This document shows positions 15,498 through 24,726 of a stretch of DNA of 64,000 bases, piece after piece. Numbering within the stretch: the stretch's first letter is position 1; every line of letters begins with the position of its first letter. Source of the stretch: Zoogloea sp044344315 (GTDB lineage Bacteria; Pseudomonadota; Gammaproteobacteria; Burkholderiales; Rhodocyclaceae); contig NZ_JBIJDC010000007.1 of the NCBI RefSeq assembly GCF_044344315.1, positions 1-64,000 of the forward strand, in the 5' to 3' direction. The translations under genes were made by a program, and so were the position numbers. Under the pieces are notes generated by a model. The model was not told the DNA's origin and searched no databases. It saw only the letters and a list, made by a program, of their open reading frames with translations.

Positions 15498-17219
15498 CTA
15501 GAGCTTTTCCACGGCCTCGCGCACCCGGTCGGGATCGTCCAGTTTGAGGAGGCGCTGCACCTTGGGGGTCAGGTCGGATGCGTCGGCCCGCAGGATGGCC
15601 TGCTTGACCTCCAGGATCTGCGCCGGGTGCATGGAAAACTGGCGCAGGCCCATGCCGATGAGCAGCCGGGCACATTCGGGGTCTCCGGCCATCTCGCCGC
15701 ACACAGACACCGGAATGCCGGCCTTGATGCCGGCCTGGATGGTCTGGTGGATCAGGCGCAGCACGGCCGGGTGCAGCGGGTTGTAGAGGTGGGCGACGGC
15801 CTCGTTGCCCCGGTCGATGGCCAGGGTGTACTGGATCAGGTCGTTGGTGCCGATGGACAGGAACTGCAGACGCCGGGTAAAGGCACCCAGGCACAGGGCC
15901 GCGGCGGGGACTTCGATCATGCCGCCGACCGGTACGGCCTCGTCGAACTTGATCTTGCGTTCGCGCAGCTGGGCCTTGGCCTTGTCGAGGAGAACCAGCG
16001 TCTGGTCGATCTCGTTGCTGCTGGCCAGCATGGGGATCAGGATCTTCAGCTTGCCGTAGTGGCTGGCGCGCAGCAGCGCCCGCAACTGGGTCAGGAACAT
16101 CTTGGGCTCGGCCAGGCAGAAGCGGATCGCCCGCAGGCCCAGCGCCGGATTGTCTTCGGTGCGGGTGGCACCTTCGAGTTCCTTGTCGGCACCTACGTCG
16201 AGGGTGCGTACGGTGACCGGCTTGCCGGCCATGGTCTTGACCACGGTGCGGTAAGCATCGAACTGCTCGTCCTCGTCTGGCCAGGTTTCCCGGCTCATGA
16301 ACAGGAATTCGGTGCGGAACAGGCCCACGCCATCGGCTTCGACACCTTTGGCCTGAACGGCATCGGGGGGCAGCTCGATGTTGGCGAGGATCTGCACCTC
16401 CTCGCCGTCGAGGGTGGCGGCCCGGGTGGACTTGAGGCGCTTGAGCTTGGAGCGTTCGAGTTCGACGGCCGCCTTGCGCAGGCGATATTCCTCGAGGACG
16501 CGCTCGTCGGGGTCGATGATGACGACGCCGCGGGTGCCGTCGATGATGATCAGCTCGTCGTCCTTCACCACATGGCGGATGTGGCGCAGGGCGACGACGG
16601 CCGGGATCGACAGGCTGCGGGCGACGATGGCGGTGTGGCCGGTGGGGCCGCCCACGTCGGTGATGAAGCCGGCGACGGCGTGATCCTTGAAGCCGATGGT
16701 ATCGGTGGGGGACAGGTCGTGGGCGACGACGATGGTGCCGAGGCCGTCCTTGCGCTTGGGCGGAAGGTGACCGGGGTGGCCGAGGAGAACCTTGACGACC
16801 CGTTCGACCACCTGCACCACGTCGGACTTGCGCTCGCGCAGGTAGGCGTCCTCGATGGCCTCGAACTGCTCCACCAGCTGTTCCATCTGCTGGACCAGCG
16901 CCCATTCGGCATTGGCCCGCCGTGTGCGGATGAGCTGTTCGGCCGCCTCCACCAGCATCGGATCTTCGAGGAACATGATGTGCATGCCGACGAAGGCGTC
17001 CACCTCTGAGGGTGCGGCGCCGGCGCCGGTGGCTGCCTTGAGCCCGGCGAGCTCGACCTTCACCCGGGTGACGGCGTTGTGCAGGCGCGTGACTTCGGCC
17101 TCCACGTGCTTGGGGGCAATCGTGAAGTGGGCGACTTCCAGCAGGGCGTGGGAGACCAGGTGGGCATGGCCGATGGCAATGCCCTGGGACACGGCCAGGC
17201 CGTGTACGGTGAAGCTCAT
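15498..17219 (-). CDS. ptsI: Phosphoenolpyruvate-protein phosphotransferase, enzyme I of the PTS
   Basis: Transfers phosphate from PEP to HPr. The 573 residues are standard. The phosphorylated histidine is H195 in GGPTGHTAIVARSL; the usual TSHTAI reads TGHTAI here. The PEP-binding barrel shows GLFRTEFLFM, GGMIEVPAA, SIGTNDLIQYTLAIDRGN and the catalytic Cys in VSVCGEMAGDP. It follows ptsH by 37 bp. No sugar permease (EIIBC) is in view, which fits a regulatory or incomplete PTS as is common in betaproteobacteria. It is followed by the separately promoted metX. Confidence 0.96.
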   Translation of the reverse strand: MSFTVHGLAVSQGIAIGHAHLVSHALLEVAHFTIAPKHVEAEVTRLHNAVTRVKVELAGLKAATGAGAAPSEVDAFVGMHIMFLEDPMLVEAAEQLIRTRRANAEWALVQQMEQLVEQFEAIEDAYLRERKSDVVQVVERVVKVLLGHPGHLPPKRKDGLGTIVVAHDLSPTDTIGFKDHAVAGFITDVGGPTGHTAIVARSLSIPAVVALRHIRHVVKDDELIIIDGTRGVVIIDPDERVLEEYRLRKAAVELERSKLKRLKSTRAATLDGEEVQILANIELPPDAVQAKGVEADGVGLFRTEFLFMSRETWPDEDEQFDAYRTVVKTMAGKPVTVRTLDVGADKELEGATRTEDNPALGLRAIRFCLAEPKMFLTQLRALLRASHYGKLKILIPMLASSNEIDQTLVLLDKAKAQLRERKIKFDEAVPVGGMIEVPAAALCLGAFTRRLQFLSIGTNDLIQYTLAIDRGNEAVAHLYNPLHPAVLRLIHQTIQAGIKAGIPVSVCGEMAGDPECARLLIGMGLRQFSMHPAQILEVKQAILRADASDLTPKVQRLLKLDDPDRVREAVEKL

Positions 17220-17256
17220 CGCTCGTCCTCCCGCGCCGTCGGGCGGGGCGGCCGCG

Positions 17257-17526
17257 TCATTCCCCTTCCCCGAACTTGTCGGCGATCAGGGCGATCAAGG
17301 CGCTCATGGCCTCATCCGCGTCGTTTCCATTGGTGTCGATGGTGATGGTGCTGCCTCTGGCTGCGGCCAGCATCATGACGCCCATGATGCTTTTGGCATT
17401 GACCCGCTTGCCGTTGCGCTCCAGCCAGACTTCGCTCTGGTAGGCGCTGGCGGTCTGGGTCAATTTGGCGGAGGCGCGGGCGTGGAGGCCCAGCTTGTTG
17501 ATGATTTCTGCTTCCTGACGCGGCAT
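17257..17526 (-). CDS. ptsH: Phosphocarrier protein HPr
   Basis: An 89-residue HPr that passes phosphate from enzyme I to EIIA proteins. The phosphorylated H15 is in NKLGLHARAS, and the regulatory S46 is in AKSIMGVMML, so HPr kinase control is possible, although hprK is not in this window. AGGAAG sits about 8 bases before the ATG. It lies between the EIIA-Man gene and ptsI. Confidence 0.96.
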   Translation of the reverse strand: MPRQEAEIINKLGLHARASAKLTQTASAYQSEVWLERNGKRVNAKSIMGVMMLAAARGSTITIDTNGNDADEAMSALIALIADKFGEGE

Positions 17527-17619
17527 GGTTCGGTTCTTCCTGTCTTCCTCGGTGTGCGTATGGCATAACCCGGTTCTTGATGTGCTTGCCGGTGGTCGCC
17601 TGTGTGCGTGCTTCTACTG

Positions 17620-18003
17620 CTATTTCATATGCACGACGCCTTCACAGGCGCCGGCCACTGCTTTCTTGACCAGTACATCCATGCTGCGTTCCCTGTAAGT
17701 GATGGTTCGCAGCAGCATGGGCAGATTGGCTCCTGCCACACCCTCGACGCGCCCGGGCTCCAGGAGCTTGGCAGCAATGTTGGCTGGCGTGGCACCCAGT
17801 ATGTCGGTGAGGACGAGCACACCGTCACCGCTGTCTACCAGGCTGAGCAGCTGGCGCGCCAGGGGCAGGGCATCCAGAGGGTCGTCCTGGCCGGATACTC
17901 CCATTTGCATGATCTGGGGTGGACGGCGGTTCATCACGTGGCAGGCGCACTGGATCAGCGATTCGCCGAGGCTGCCGTGGGTGATGAGAAGGATGCCGAT
18001 CAT
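17620..18003 (-). CDS. PTS EIIA component, mannose/fructose (Man) family
   Basis: A 127-residue EIIA-Man-type domain. The phosphorylated histidine is H9 in ILLITHGSLGES; the second conserved block is VLVLTDILGATPANIA. It stands without EIIB, C or D partners and precedes ptsH-ptsI on the same strand. This is the usual arrangement of an orphan, probably regulatory, EIIA in betaproteobacteria, next to glutathione synthesis genes. Its output target is not known. Confidence 0.92.
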   Translation of the reverse strand: MIGILLITHGSLGESLIQCACHVMNRRPPQIMQMGVSGQDDPLDALPLARQLLSLVDSGDGVLVLTDILGATPANIAAKLLEPGRVEGVAGANLPMLLRTITYRERSMDVLVKKAVAGACEGVVHMK

Positions 18004-18073
18004 GGGGGCATTCTATCCGATGGGGCTGACCCGGCAAGCCGGAAAAACCCGGAGGTGCTGGGGGCTTGTTGCC

Positions 18074-19123
18074 TCAGTCGATGACGTTTGCCGGCGTGAT
18101 GCCCTTGTCGAACTGAAGGCGGTCACGCAGGGCACGGGTCACTTCGATCCGTCCCTGGGCGTCGACCCGCAGCGCATGGTTGATGCCGAAGCGCCGGGTG
18201 TATTCGCGCCAGCGCTCGCCAGCCAGGTAGGCGGGCTTGCTGGTGGCATCCGAGAGGGTGCCGGCGTGGGCGCGTGGGGTGATAAGCACGGTGACGGCCT
18301 GGGTGCCCCGGGCAGGCAGGCCGCTGCGGGGGTCGAGGAGGTGGCAGTAGCGCTCGCCATCCAGCTCGAAGAAGCGTTGGTAGTCGCCGGAGGTGCCGAT
18401 GGCCTCCCCGTCGCGCAAGGGCAGGCTGGCCAGGGGGCGCGGTTCCCGCGGGTGCTGGATGCCGACCCGCCAGGGGTGCTCGCCCTTGCTGCCGAGTGCC
18501 ATGATGTTGCCGCCTATGTTGATCAGGGCGTTGTGGATACCGTTCTCCCGGAGGAGGGTGGCGGCCCGGTCGAGGGCGTAGCCCTTGGCGTACCCCCCCA
18601 GATCGAGCTGGACGGCCCGGTTGCGGCTGCTGACGGTGGTGCCGCTGATCGTCAGGTCGGCCATGCGCGGTCGGGCTGCGATGGCTGCCGCGAGGGCGTC
18701 GGCGGCGGGGCGAGCGGGCGTGAAGGTGTCGGTGTGAAAGCCCCACAGGGCAATCAGTTGGCCAAGGGCCGGGTTGAAGAGCTCGTCACCGGTACTGGCG
18801 ATGGCCTGGGCGTCGGTGAGCATGGCCGCCAGCTCCGGTGATACCGGGATCTGTGCCGTGCCTACAGCAATGGCGGCGTTGAGGGCGGTGAGTTCGGAGG
18901 GCTCCCAGGCGTGATAGGCCCGGTGCAGGCGGTCGAATTCCTGCAATACGGCCGCGGTGGCGGCGCGGGCATCCTGTTCGGAGGCACCCCAGGTGATCAC
19001 CTCCACCCGGGTACCGAACACATAGGATTCCTGCTGGTGGAGGTGTTCCCGGTTGCAGCCGGCAAGTAGCAGGGCGAGGCCAAAGGCCAGCAGCCAGCCG
19101 GCGAGGCGACGGGTCAGGCGCAT
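18074..19123 (-). CDS. apbE: FAD:protein FMN transferase (ApbE), lipoprotein
   Basis: A 349-residue periplasmic enzyme that attaches FMN covalently to Thr or Ser of target flavoproteins. The signal peptide ends in a lipobox, LLLAGC, with Cys23 as lipidation site. ApbE motifs include SYVFGTRVEV, QLDLGGYAKGYALDRA, NIGGNIMALG and the metal-binding AHAGTLSDATSKPAYLAG. The last has an altered Asp-Ala spacing but is recognisable. The ATG at 19123 lies within the last codons of gshB (10-base overlap). No obvious flavoprotein target (Nqr, Rnf, NosR) is in the window. The NusG-II/Gx transporter pair at 11 kb is a possible functional partner. Confidence 0.93.
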   Translation of the reverse strand: MRLTRRLAGWLLAFGLALLLAGCNREHLHQQESYVFGTRVEVITWGASEQDARAATAAVLQEFDRLHRAYHAWEPSELTALNAAIAVGTAQIPVSPELAAMLTDAQAIASTGDELFNPALGQLIALWGFHTDTFTPARPAADALAAAIAARPRMADLTISGTTVSSRNRAVQLDLGGYAKGYALDRAATLLRENGIHNALINIGGNIMALGSKGEHPWRVGIQHPREPRPLASLPLRDGEAIGTSGDYQRFFELDGERYCHLLDPRSGLPARGTQAVTVLITPRAHAGTLSDATSKPAYLAGERWREYTRRFGINHALRVDAQGRIEVTRALRDRLQFDKGITPANVID

Positions 19124-20055
19124 GCCTCCTCGAGGGCGTCGATGACGGCGCCGGGCACGTCGAAACCCATCTGGGCGGTGATCTCGACCATGCAGGTGGG
19201 GCTGGTGACGTTGATCTCGGTGAGGCGGTCGCCGATCACGTCGAGGCCGACAATGAGCAGGCCGCGCGCCCACAGGATGGGGGCCAGGTGGTCGGCGATG
19301 GCGCGCTCGCCGTCGGTCAGGGGCATGGCCACGCCACGCCCGCCGGCTGCCAGATTGCCGCGGGTTTCGCCGGCCATGGGGATGCGGGCCAGGGCGTAGG
19401 GGATGACCTTGCCACCGATGATCAGCACCCGCTTGTCACCGCCGGAGATGGCGGGCAGGTAGGCCTGGGCCATGATGGTCCGGCGTTCGTCCTGGGTGAG
19501 CGTCTCGATGATGACGTTGCGGTTGGGGTCGTCGGCCCGCACCCGGAAGATCTGGCTACCGCCCATGCCGTCGAGGGGCTTGAGGATGGTGTCGCCATGG
19601 GCGTCGATGAAGGCATTGATGTCGACAGCGGCCCGGGCCACCCGGGTGGCCGGGGTGAACTGGGGGAACTCGGTGATGGCGAGCTTCTCGGAATGGTCGC
19701 GGATCGAACGCGGGTGGTTGAAGACCCGGGCGCCGGCCTGGGCCGCCCGTTCGAGCATCCAGGTGGCCGTGACGTATTCGAAGTCGAAGGGCGGGTCCTG
19801 ACGCATCAGCACTGCATCGAAGGCGGTGAGGGGCAGCGCGGTTTCGTCACCGGCGCTGTACCAGGCGTGATCGTCATCGGTGGGCGTGATGGCCAGGGCC
19901 CTGGCCGACACCTCGCCGCCATCCCACAACAGGGCTTCGCGCTGGATGGCGAAGACCTGGTGGCCGCGCCGGGCGGCGGCCCGCATCATGGCAATGCTGG
20001 AGTCCTTGTAGGCCTTGAGGGTGTCGAGGGGGTCGAGGATGAAGGCGAGTTTCAT
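19114..20055 (-). CDS. gshB: Glutathione synthetase
   Basis: ATP-grasp ligase that adds glycine to gamma-glutamylcysteine; 313 residues. Conserved blocks are MKLAFILDPLDTLKAYKDSS, MRQDPPFDFEYVTATWMLE, LKPLDGMGGSQIFRV (ATP-grasp loop) and GLDVIGDRLTEINVTSPT. It lies 9 bp after gshA on the same strand and overlaps apbE at its 3' end. With gshA it supplies the glutathione used by frmA-fghA and possibly by the thioredoxin-fold isomerases at 4-5.4 kb. Confidence 0.96.
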   Translation of the reverse strand: MKLAFILDPLDTLKAYKDSSIAMMRAAARRGHQVFAIQREALLWDGGEVSARALAITPTDDDHAWYSAGDETALPLTAFDAVLMRQDPPFDFEYVTATWMLERAAQAGARVFNHPRSIRDHSEKLAITEFPQFTPATRVARAAVDINAFIDAHGDTILKPLDGMGGSQIFRVRADDPNRNVIIETLTQDERRTIMAQAYLPAISGGDKRVLIIGGKVIPYALARIPMAGETRGNLAAGGRGVAMPLTDGERAIADHLAPILWARGLLIVGLDVIGDRLTEINVTSPTCMVEITAQMGFDVPGAVIDALEEACA

Positions 20056-20064
20056 GGAGCGGGC

Positions 20065-21366
20065 TCAGGCAGCAGCTTCTTCGAGGACGGCAGCCGGTTC
20101 GGTGGCCTCGATCTCGACAGCCGCGGCGAGCAGGGCCAGACGGGCCACCACACCGTAGGCGTAGAAGCGGTTGGGCGGTGCGTCCGGCCCCTGGGTGCAG
20201 TCTGGCAGGCTGCACGGAGCCTCGAACGCCAGGGGTTCGAAGTGCATGCCCGGGGCGTTGAGGTTCTCGTCGCGGCCGCGCTGGGTGTGCACCCGGTAGA
20301 AGCCGCCGACCACGTAGTGATCCATCATGTAGACCACCGGTTCGGCAACGGCATTGTTGACTGTCTCGAAGGTGTGCACGCCTTCCTGGATGATCACGTC
20401 GTGTACCTCCAGGCCTTCCTTCACCACGCTCATCTTGTTGCGCTGCTTGCGGTTCAGGCCGATCAGTTCGGCGGCGTCCTTGACGGTCATGACGCCCATG
20501 CCGTAGGTGCCGGCGTCGGCCTTGACCACCACGAAGGGCTCGTCGGTGACTTCATATTCCTTGTACTTGGCGCGGATGTTGTCGAGCATGGTGGCAACCT
20601 TGTCAGCCAGCTCCTGCTCACCCGCACGGGCGTGGAAATCGAGGCCGCCGCAGGTATCCCAGGCCGGGTTGATGCGCCACGGGTCGATGCCGATGGCCTT
20701 GCCGAAGTCCTGGGCCACGCGGTCGTAGGCGGCGGCGTGGTTGGACTTGCGCCGGGAGTGCCAGCCGGCATGGACCGGCGGAATGACCCACTGGTCGTGG
20801 AGGTTCTGCAGGACGTCGGGAACGCCGGCGGACAGGTCGTTGTTGAGCAGCACGGCGCAGGGGTTGAAGTCCTTCAGGCCGAGGCGGCTGCCGTGGCGCT
20901 CCAGGGGTTCGAGGGTCAGGCTGCTGCCGTTGGCGAGTTCGACCACGGTGGGCGCGGTGATCTCGGGGAGCAGGCTGCCGAGACGGACTTCGAGGCCGGT
21001 CAGGCGCAGGATGGACACCAGCTTGGCCACGTTCTGCAGGTAGAACTGGTTGCGGGTGTGGTTCTCGGGGATCAGCAGGATCGAGCCGGCACCCACGCAG
21101 ATGCGTTCGATGGCGGCCTGGGCCGCCTGCACGCACAGGGGCATGAAGGCGTCGTTGAGGTTGTTGAAGCCGCCCGGAAACAGGTTGAGGTCGACCGGCG
21201 CCAGCTTGAAGCCTGAGTTGCGCAGGTCAGTGGAACCGTAGAAGGGCGGCAGATGCTCCTGCCACTGGGTGCGCATCCAGCGCTCGATGGCACAGGCGTT
21301 GTCGAGGAAATGGCGCTCCAGCTCCAGCAGGGGGCCGGTGAGCGCGGTGGTGAGATGGGGAACCAT
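20065..21366 (-). CDS. gshA: Glutamate-cysteine ligase (short proteobacterial GshA family)
   Basis: First enzyme of glutathione synthesis. The 433 residues and motifs (LPPFYGSTDLRNSGFKLAPV, GGFNNLNDAF, ILLIPENHTRNQFYLQN, KADAGTYGMGVMTVKDA) place it in the ligase family typical of betaproteobacteria and acidithiobacilli, distinct from enterobacterial GshA. The start at 21366 has GAGGT upstream; the frame is open further, but the upstream residues are Arg/Pro-rich and unlike protein. gshB follows at 9 bp. Confidence 0.94.
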   Translation of the reverse strand: MVPHLTTALTGPLLELERHFLDNACAIERWMRTQWQEHLPPFYGSTDLRNSGFKLAPVDLNLFPGGFNNLNDAFMPLCVQAAQAAIERICVGAGSILLIPENHTRNQFYLQNVAKLVSILRLTGLEVRLGSLLPEITAPTVVELANGSSLTLEPLERHGSRLGLKDFNPCAVLLNNDLSAGVPDVLQNLHDQWVIPPVHAGWHSRRKSNHAAAYDRVAQDFGKAIGIDPWRINPAWDTCGGLDFHARAGEQELADKVATMLDNIRAKYKEYEVTDEPFVVVKADAGTYGMGVMTVKDAAELIGLNRKQRNKMSVVKEGLEVHDVIIQEGVHTFETVNNAVAEPVVYMMDHYVVGGFYRVHTQRGRDENLNAPGMHFEPLAFEAPCSLPDCTQGPDAPPNRFYAYGVVARLALLAAAVEIEATEPAAVLEEAAA

Positions 21367-21502
21367 GGGACCTCGCGAACTGTTCTCGGGTGGGCGATGC
21401 GTCGGGTAACGACGGAAGGGAGTGCGTCGTGGACCTGCGCGGCCTGTGATTGTTCGCGGGATGTTACACCATCCGCCGTTTACGCCCCTTGACGGTGCGT
21501 TT

Positions 21503-22744
21503 TCAGGCCGTGGGGGGAAGGAAGGCCTCAAAGGCGTTGGGCAGGGGGGCGTTCTCGAGGCTGCGCTGGGTAAACAGGTAGCGGCCATCGCAGACGAAGC
21601 CCAGATCGGCCCAGTCGACGGTGTTCAGCGCATCCCGGAAAGCGGCGAGATCCAGGTCTGTCCGATGCGGAAACACGCCGAGCACGGCGCCGTCGAAATT
21701 CGGGCAGGGGTGGGTGAAGAAGGGCTGCGGCCGGCGCGTCTTGGAGTTCACGTAGACGCGCGGTGCTGCTGTCTGCGGGTAGCCGCGGCCCCATTGCCAC
21801 CAGTTGGTTGCGTCGAAGGGGCGAATGCGCCTGGCCAGCAGGCGATCCCGGTGGGGGAGCAGTGCATCGGGTGCGGGCTGGCCGGGTTCGCACCAGATCA
21901 TGCGGCGGGTCTGCCCGCTGGCGATGGTGCCGGAGCTGACGAAATCCCGGTTGCCGTGGAGGTCGCTGACGTAGATCTGGTCGGCACCTGACACGGCCCC
22001 CACCTTAACAGCCGCCACATCGGCCAAGCTGAGGCTGTACTCGCCGCGGCTGAACAGGAGGTGGCCCGCGCATTCGGAAAAGTGCCGGTATTGCCAGTGG
22101 GGGTGGTCCAGGCTGTGGGCGACGTCATCGCCCTGGCCAATCTGGGCCCAGGCGGTGTTGTGGGACAGGTTGTCGAGCTCGTAGCGCCAGATCAGACAGT
22201 TGGGCAGGGCGTCGGCAAAGACGCGGGCGTCACCCAGCTCGATGGCGTGGGTGATGGTCCCGCGCTCATGGAGCCAGCGGTTGAGGCGACGGGCGCTGGT
22301 GGATTTGAGGAAATCCCGCGGGGTGATGAAGATCAGCTCGCCCCCTGGCGCCAGGTGCCGTACGCATTTCTCGATGAAGAAGAGGTATAGGTTGCTGCGG
22401 CCATCGAAACCGTCCTGGTGCAGCAGGACCCGGGTGCTCGGGGCGATGTCCTGGTAGCGCACATAGGGTGGGTTGCCGATCACGGTGTCGAACTTCTCAC
22501 TTTCCGGGTAAGCGAAGAAGTCCATGTTGTGGCCGCCTGGTGGGCACTGACGTGCATCCAGCTCGATGCCCACGGCGCGGTGCAGGTGTTGCAGGAAGGC
22601 GCCGTCACCGCAGGAGGGTTCCAGCACTCGGCCAGCATTGTGGCGAAGGCGCAGCATGGCCCGGACGACGCGTTCGGGGGTGAAGACTTGCCCGAGGCTG
22701 GAAGGGTCGGGAGCAACGACAGACGAAGCGGGTGCTGAGAGCAT
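21503..22744 (-). CDS. Orphan N6-adenine DNA methyltransferase, Eco57I/TaqI-like
   Basis: A 413-residue gamma-class adenine methyltransferase. Motif X (LGQVFTP) is at 17-23, the SAM-binding motif I (VLEPSCGDGAF) at about 40-50 and the catalytic NPPY (GNPPYVRYQD) at 91-94. The C-terminal half (about 210-400) is a target-recognition-like domain with WWQWGRGYP. No restriction endonuclease or specificity subunit is adjacent; neighbours are hemW and gshA. A solitary housekeeping or epigenetic methyltransferase is likely, though an RNA or protein target cannot be excluded. Confidence 0.85.
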   Translation of the reverse strand: MLSAPASSVVAPDPSSLGQVFTPERVVRAMLRLRHNAGRVLEPSCGDGAFLQHLHRAVGIELDARQCPPGGHNMDFFAYPESEKFDTVIGNPPYVRYQDIAPSTRVLLHQDGFDGRSNLYLFFIEKCVRHLAPGGELIFITPRDFLKSTSARRLNRWLHERGTITHAIELGDARVFADALPNCLIWRYELDNLSHNTAWAQIGQGDDVAHSLDHPHWQYRHFSECAGHLLFSRGEYSLSLADVAAVKVGAVSGADQIYVSDLHGNRDFVSSGTIASGQTRRMIWCEPGQPAPDALLPHRDRLLARRIRPFDATNWWQWGRGYPQTAAPRVYVNSKTRRPQPFFTHPCPNFDGAVLGVFPHRTDLDLAAFRDALNTVDWADLGFVCDGRYLFTQRSLENAPLPNAFEAFLPPTA

Positions 22745-22841
22745 GGAGAAGGTCGGGCAGGAACACCGCGGATTATGCCGCAGGTGGTGAGGCTTGGGGC
22801 TGCACCTGCCGGAATTGGCGCGCTGGCTTCGCGCTGACGGT

Positions 22842-24110
22842 TCAGCCTGGCAAAAAGAGCATCAGCAGCTCGTTCAGGAAGTGGCGTCCCTGTGTTGTCG
22901 GGCGAAGGGTCTCTCCGTCGGCTTCAATCAGCCCTTGCCGGGTGGCCTTGATCAGGCCAGCTTCGGCGGCTTCGAAGGGCAGGCCGGTGCGCTCGGCAAA
23001 CAGCCGGCGCGGGAAGCCCTGATTGAGGCGCAGGGCGTTCATCATGAACTCGAAGGGCAGTTCGGCGCTCCCGATGGCGCGTCTTTCCTGGACAAAGGCG
23101 CCGGTGTCCCGCGCCGCCAGGTAGGCTGCCGGGTGCTTCGGCCGGGCTTCCCGAACGATGCCTTCGTGGGAAGAGAGCTTGCCGTGGGCACCGGCACCTA
23201 TCCCCAGGTAATCACCAAAGGTCCAGTAGTTGAGGTTGTGCCGGCATTCCCGGTTGGGGCGGGCGAAGGCGGACGTCTCATAGTGGCCATAGCCGGCCCC
23301 GGCCAGCCGGGCTTCCACCAGGTCCTGCATGTCGGCGGAGGCGTCCGGGTCCGGGATGGCGGGCGGGTTGGCGGCGAAGGCGGTGTTCGGCTCCAGGGTC
23401 AGGTGATAGCAGGACAGGTGCTGGGGCGCCAGGGCGATGGCCATGGCGAGATCGGCTTCCGCTTCGGCCAGGCTCTGGCCGGGCAGGGCATACATCAGGT
23501 CGAGGTTGACCGCCTCGAAATGGGTGAGCGCCGCTTCGGCGGCGGCGATGGCATCGGCACGGCCGTGAATGCGCCCGAGGGCCTGGAGATGCCCTTCGTT
23601 GAAGCTCTGGATGCCCACTGAAAGCCGATTGACGCCGGCCTGCCGGAAGGCCCGGAAGCGGCCCGCGTCGACGGTGCCCGGATTGGCCTCGAGGGTGATC
23701 TCGGCCATCGGGTCGAGCATCACGCGCATGCGGATGGCGGTGAGCAGGGTGTCCAGCCCATCCGGGCTCATCAGGCTGGGGGTGCCCCCGCCGATGAAGA
23801 TGCTATGTACACGCCGGCCCCACACCTGGGGCAGCGCTCCCTCCAGATCCGCGATCAGGGCTTCGATATAGGCGGCTTCGGGAATGCCATCATCACGAAC
23901 GCCATGGGAGTTGAAGTCGCAGTAGGGGCACTTCTTCACGCACCAGGGAAAGTGCACGTAGAGCGCCAGCGGGGGCGAGGCGGTGAGCCGGGATTCCCAC
24001 TGGCCCGCGGTGGGCGGGCGAGGGGTGGCTCGGGGCGTGATCGGGATGATGCGGGCTTCGGACATCGGGGCGGGGTGGGTGGCAGCGCCCTTGTTGGCGC
24101 CGGGGTTCAT
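22842..24110 (-). CDS. hemW: Radical SAM heme chaperone HemW
   Basis: A 422-residue HemN-like radical SAM protein that binds heme and delivers it to respiratory enzymes. The Fe-S cluster motif CVKKCPYC lies in YVHFPWCVKKCPYCDFNSHG; GGGTPSLM and the C-terminal HemN domain (RHNLNYWTFGDYLGIGAGAH) follow. The ATG at 24110 overlaps the rdgB stop as TGATG. A second in-frame Met 15 codons later (24065) is an alternative start. The rdgB-hemW order is common in betaproteobacteria. Confidence 0.93.
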   Translation of the reverse strand: MNPGANKGAATHPAPMSEARIIPITPRATPRPPTAGQWESRLTASPPLALYVHFPWCVKKCPYCDFNSHGVRDDGIPEAAYIEALIADLEGALPQVWGRRVHSIFIGGGTPSLMSPDGLDTLLTAIRMRVMLDPMAEITLEANPGTVDAGRFRAFRQAGVNRLSVGIQSFNEGHLQALGRIHGRADAIAAAEAALTHFEAVNLDLMYALPGQSLAEAEADLAMAIALAPQHLSCYHLTLEPNTAFAANPPAIPDPDASADMQDLVEARLAGAGYGHYETSAFARPNRECRHNLNYWTFGDYLGIGAGAHGKLSSHEGIVREARPKHPAAYLAARDTGAFVQERRAIGSAELPFEFMMNALRLNQGFPRRLFAERTGLPFEAAEAGLIKATRQGLIEADGETLRPTTQGRHFLNELLMLFLPG

Positions 24111-24703
24111 CAGATGGGTTCGGCGCGCAGCTTGTCGAGCAGTTGCCGGAAGGCGTTGCCCCGGTGGGACAGGACGTTCTTGAGCTCGGCGGGGATCTCG
24201 GCGGCGGTCTGCTCAAGCTCGCTGACGAGGAAGAGTGGGTCGTAGCCGAAGCCGGCCGTGCCGCGGGGTGTGGCGAGAATCTCGCCGTGCCACTCGCCAC
24301 AGGCGATGAGGGGTTGTGGGTCGTCAGCATGGCGGACGAGGGCCAGGGCGCAGTAGAAGCGCGCCCGGCGGTCGGCCTGGCCGGCGAGCTTTTCAAGCAG
24401 TAGCGCGTTGTTACGTTCGTCTGACTTGGGTTCGCCGGCAAAGCGTGCCGAGATCACGCCCGGTGCGCCACCCAGGGCTTCGACACACAGGCCCGAGTCA
24501 TCGGCCAGCGCCGGGAGGCCGGTGCTGCGGGCGGCATGGCGGGCTTTGGCGATGGCGTTCTCGACAAAGCTCGGGTGGGGCTCCTCGGCCTCGGTGACGT
24601 TGAAGGCCGATTGGGGCAGCACTTCGATGCCGAGGGGTGCGAGCAGGGCGGAGAGTTCCTTGAGCTTGCCGGCGTTGCCGCTGGCCAGGACGAGTTGTTT
24701 CAT
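24110..24703 (-). CDS. rdgB: dITP/XTP pyrophosphatase (RdgB/HAM1)
   Basis: House-cleaning enzyme that hydrolyses dITP, ITP and XTP to monophosphates and keeps deaminated purines out of nucleic acids. 197 residues; the N-terminal LASGNAGKLKEL, the catalytic ALADDSGLCVEALGGAPGV and GFGYDPLFL motifs are intact, as is the C-terminal SHRGNAFRQL. It is sandwiched between rph and hemW with close spacing. Confidence 0.95.
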   Translation of the reverse strand: MKQLVLASGNAGKLKELSALLAPLGIEVLPQSAFNVTEAEEPHPSFVENAIAKARHAARSTGLPALADDSGLCVEALGGAPGVISARFAGEPKSDERNNALLLEKLAGQADRRARFYCALALVRHADDPQPLIACGEWHGEILATPRGTAGFGYDPLFLVSELEQTAAEIPAELKNVLSHRGNAFRQLLDKLRAEPI

Positions 24704-24726
24704 GGGGTGCCTCGCTTTCGTGGCGC

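Noticed and set aside
15325..16905. 526-codon minus-strand frame overlapping ptsI in another frame
   Set aside because: Arg/Pro/His-rich, caused by GC bias; ptsI is unambiguous in the other frame.
19288..21216. 642-codon plus-strand frame opposite gshB and gshA
   Set aside because: Antisense shadow; the translation is Gly/His/Val-rich low complexity.
21503..22744. Full restriction-modification or phage-defence island
   Set aside because: Only one methyltransferase gene; neighbours are hemW and gshA, and no nuclease or mobility gene is present.
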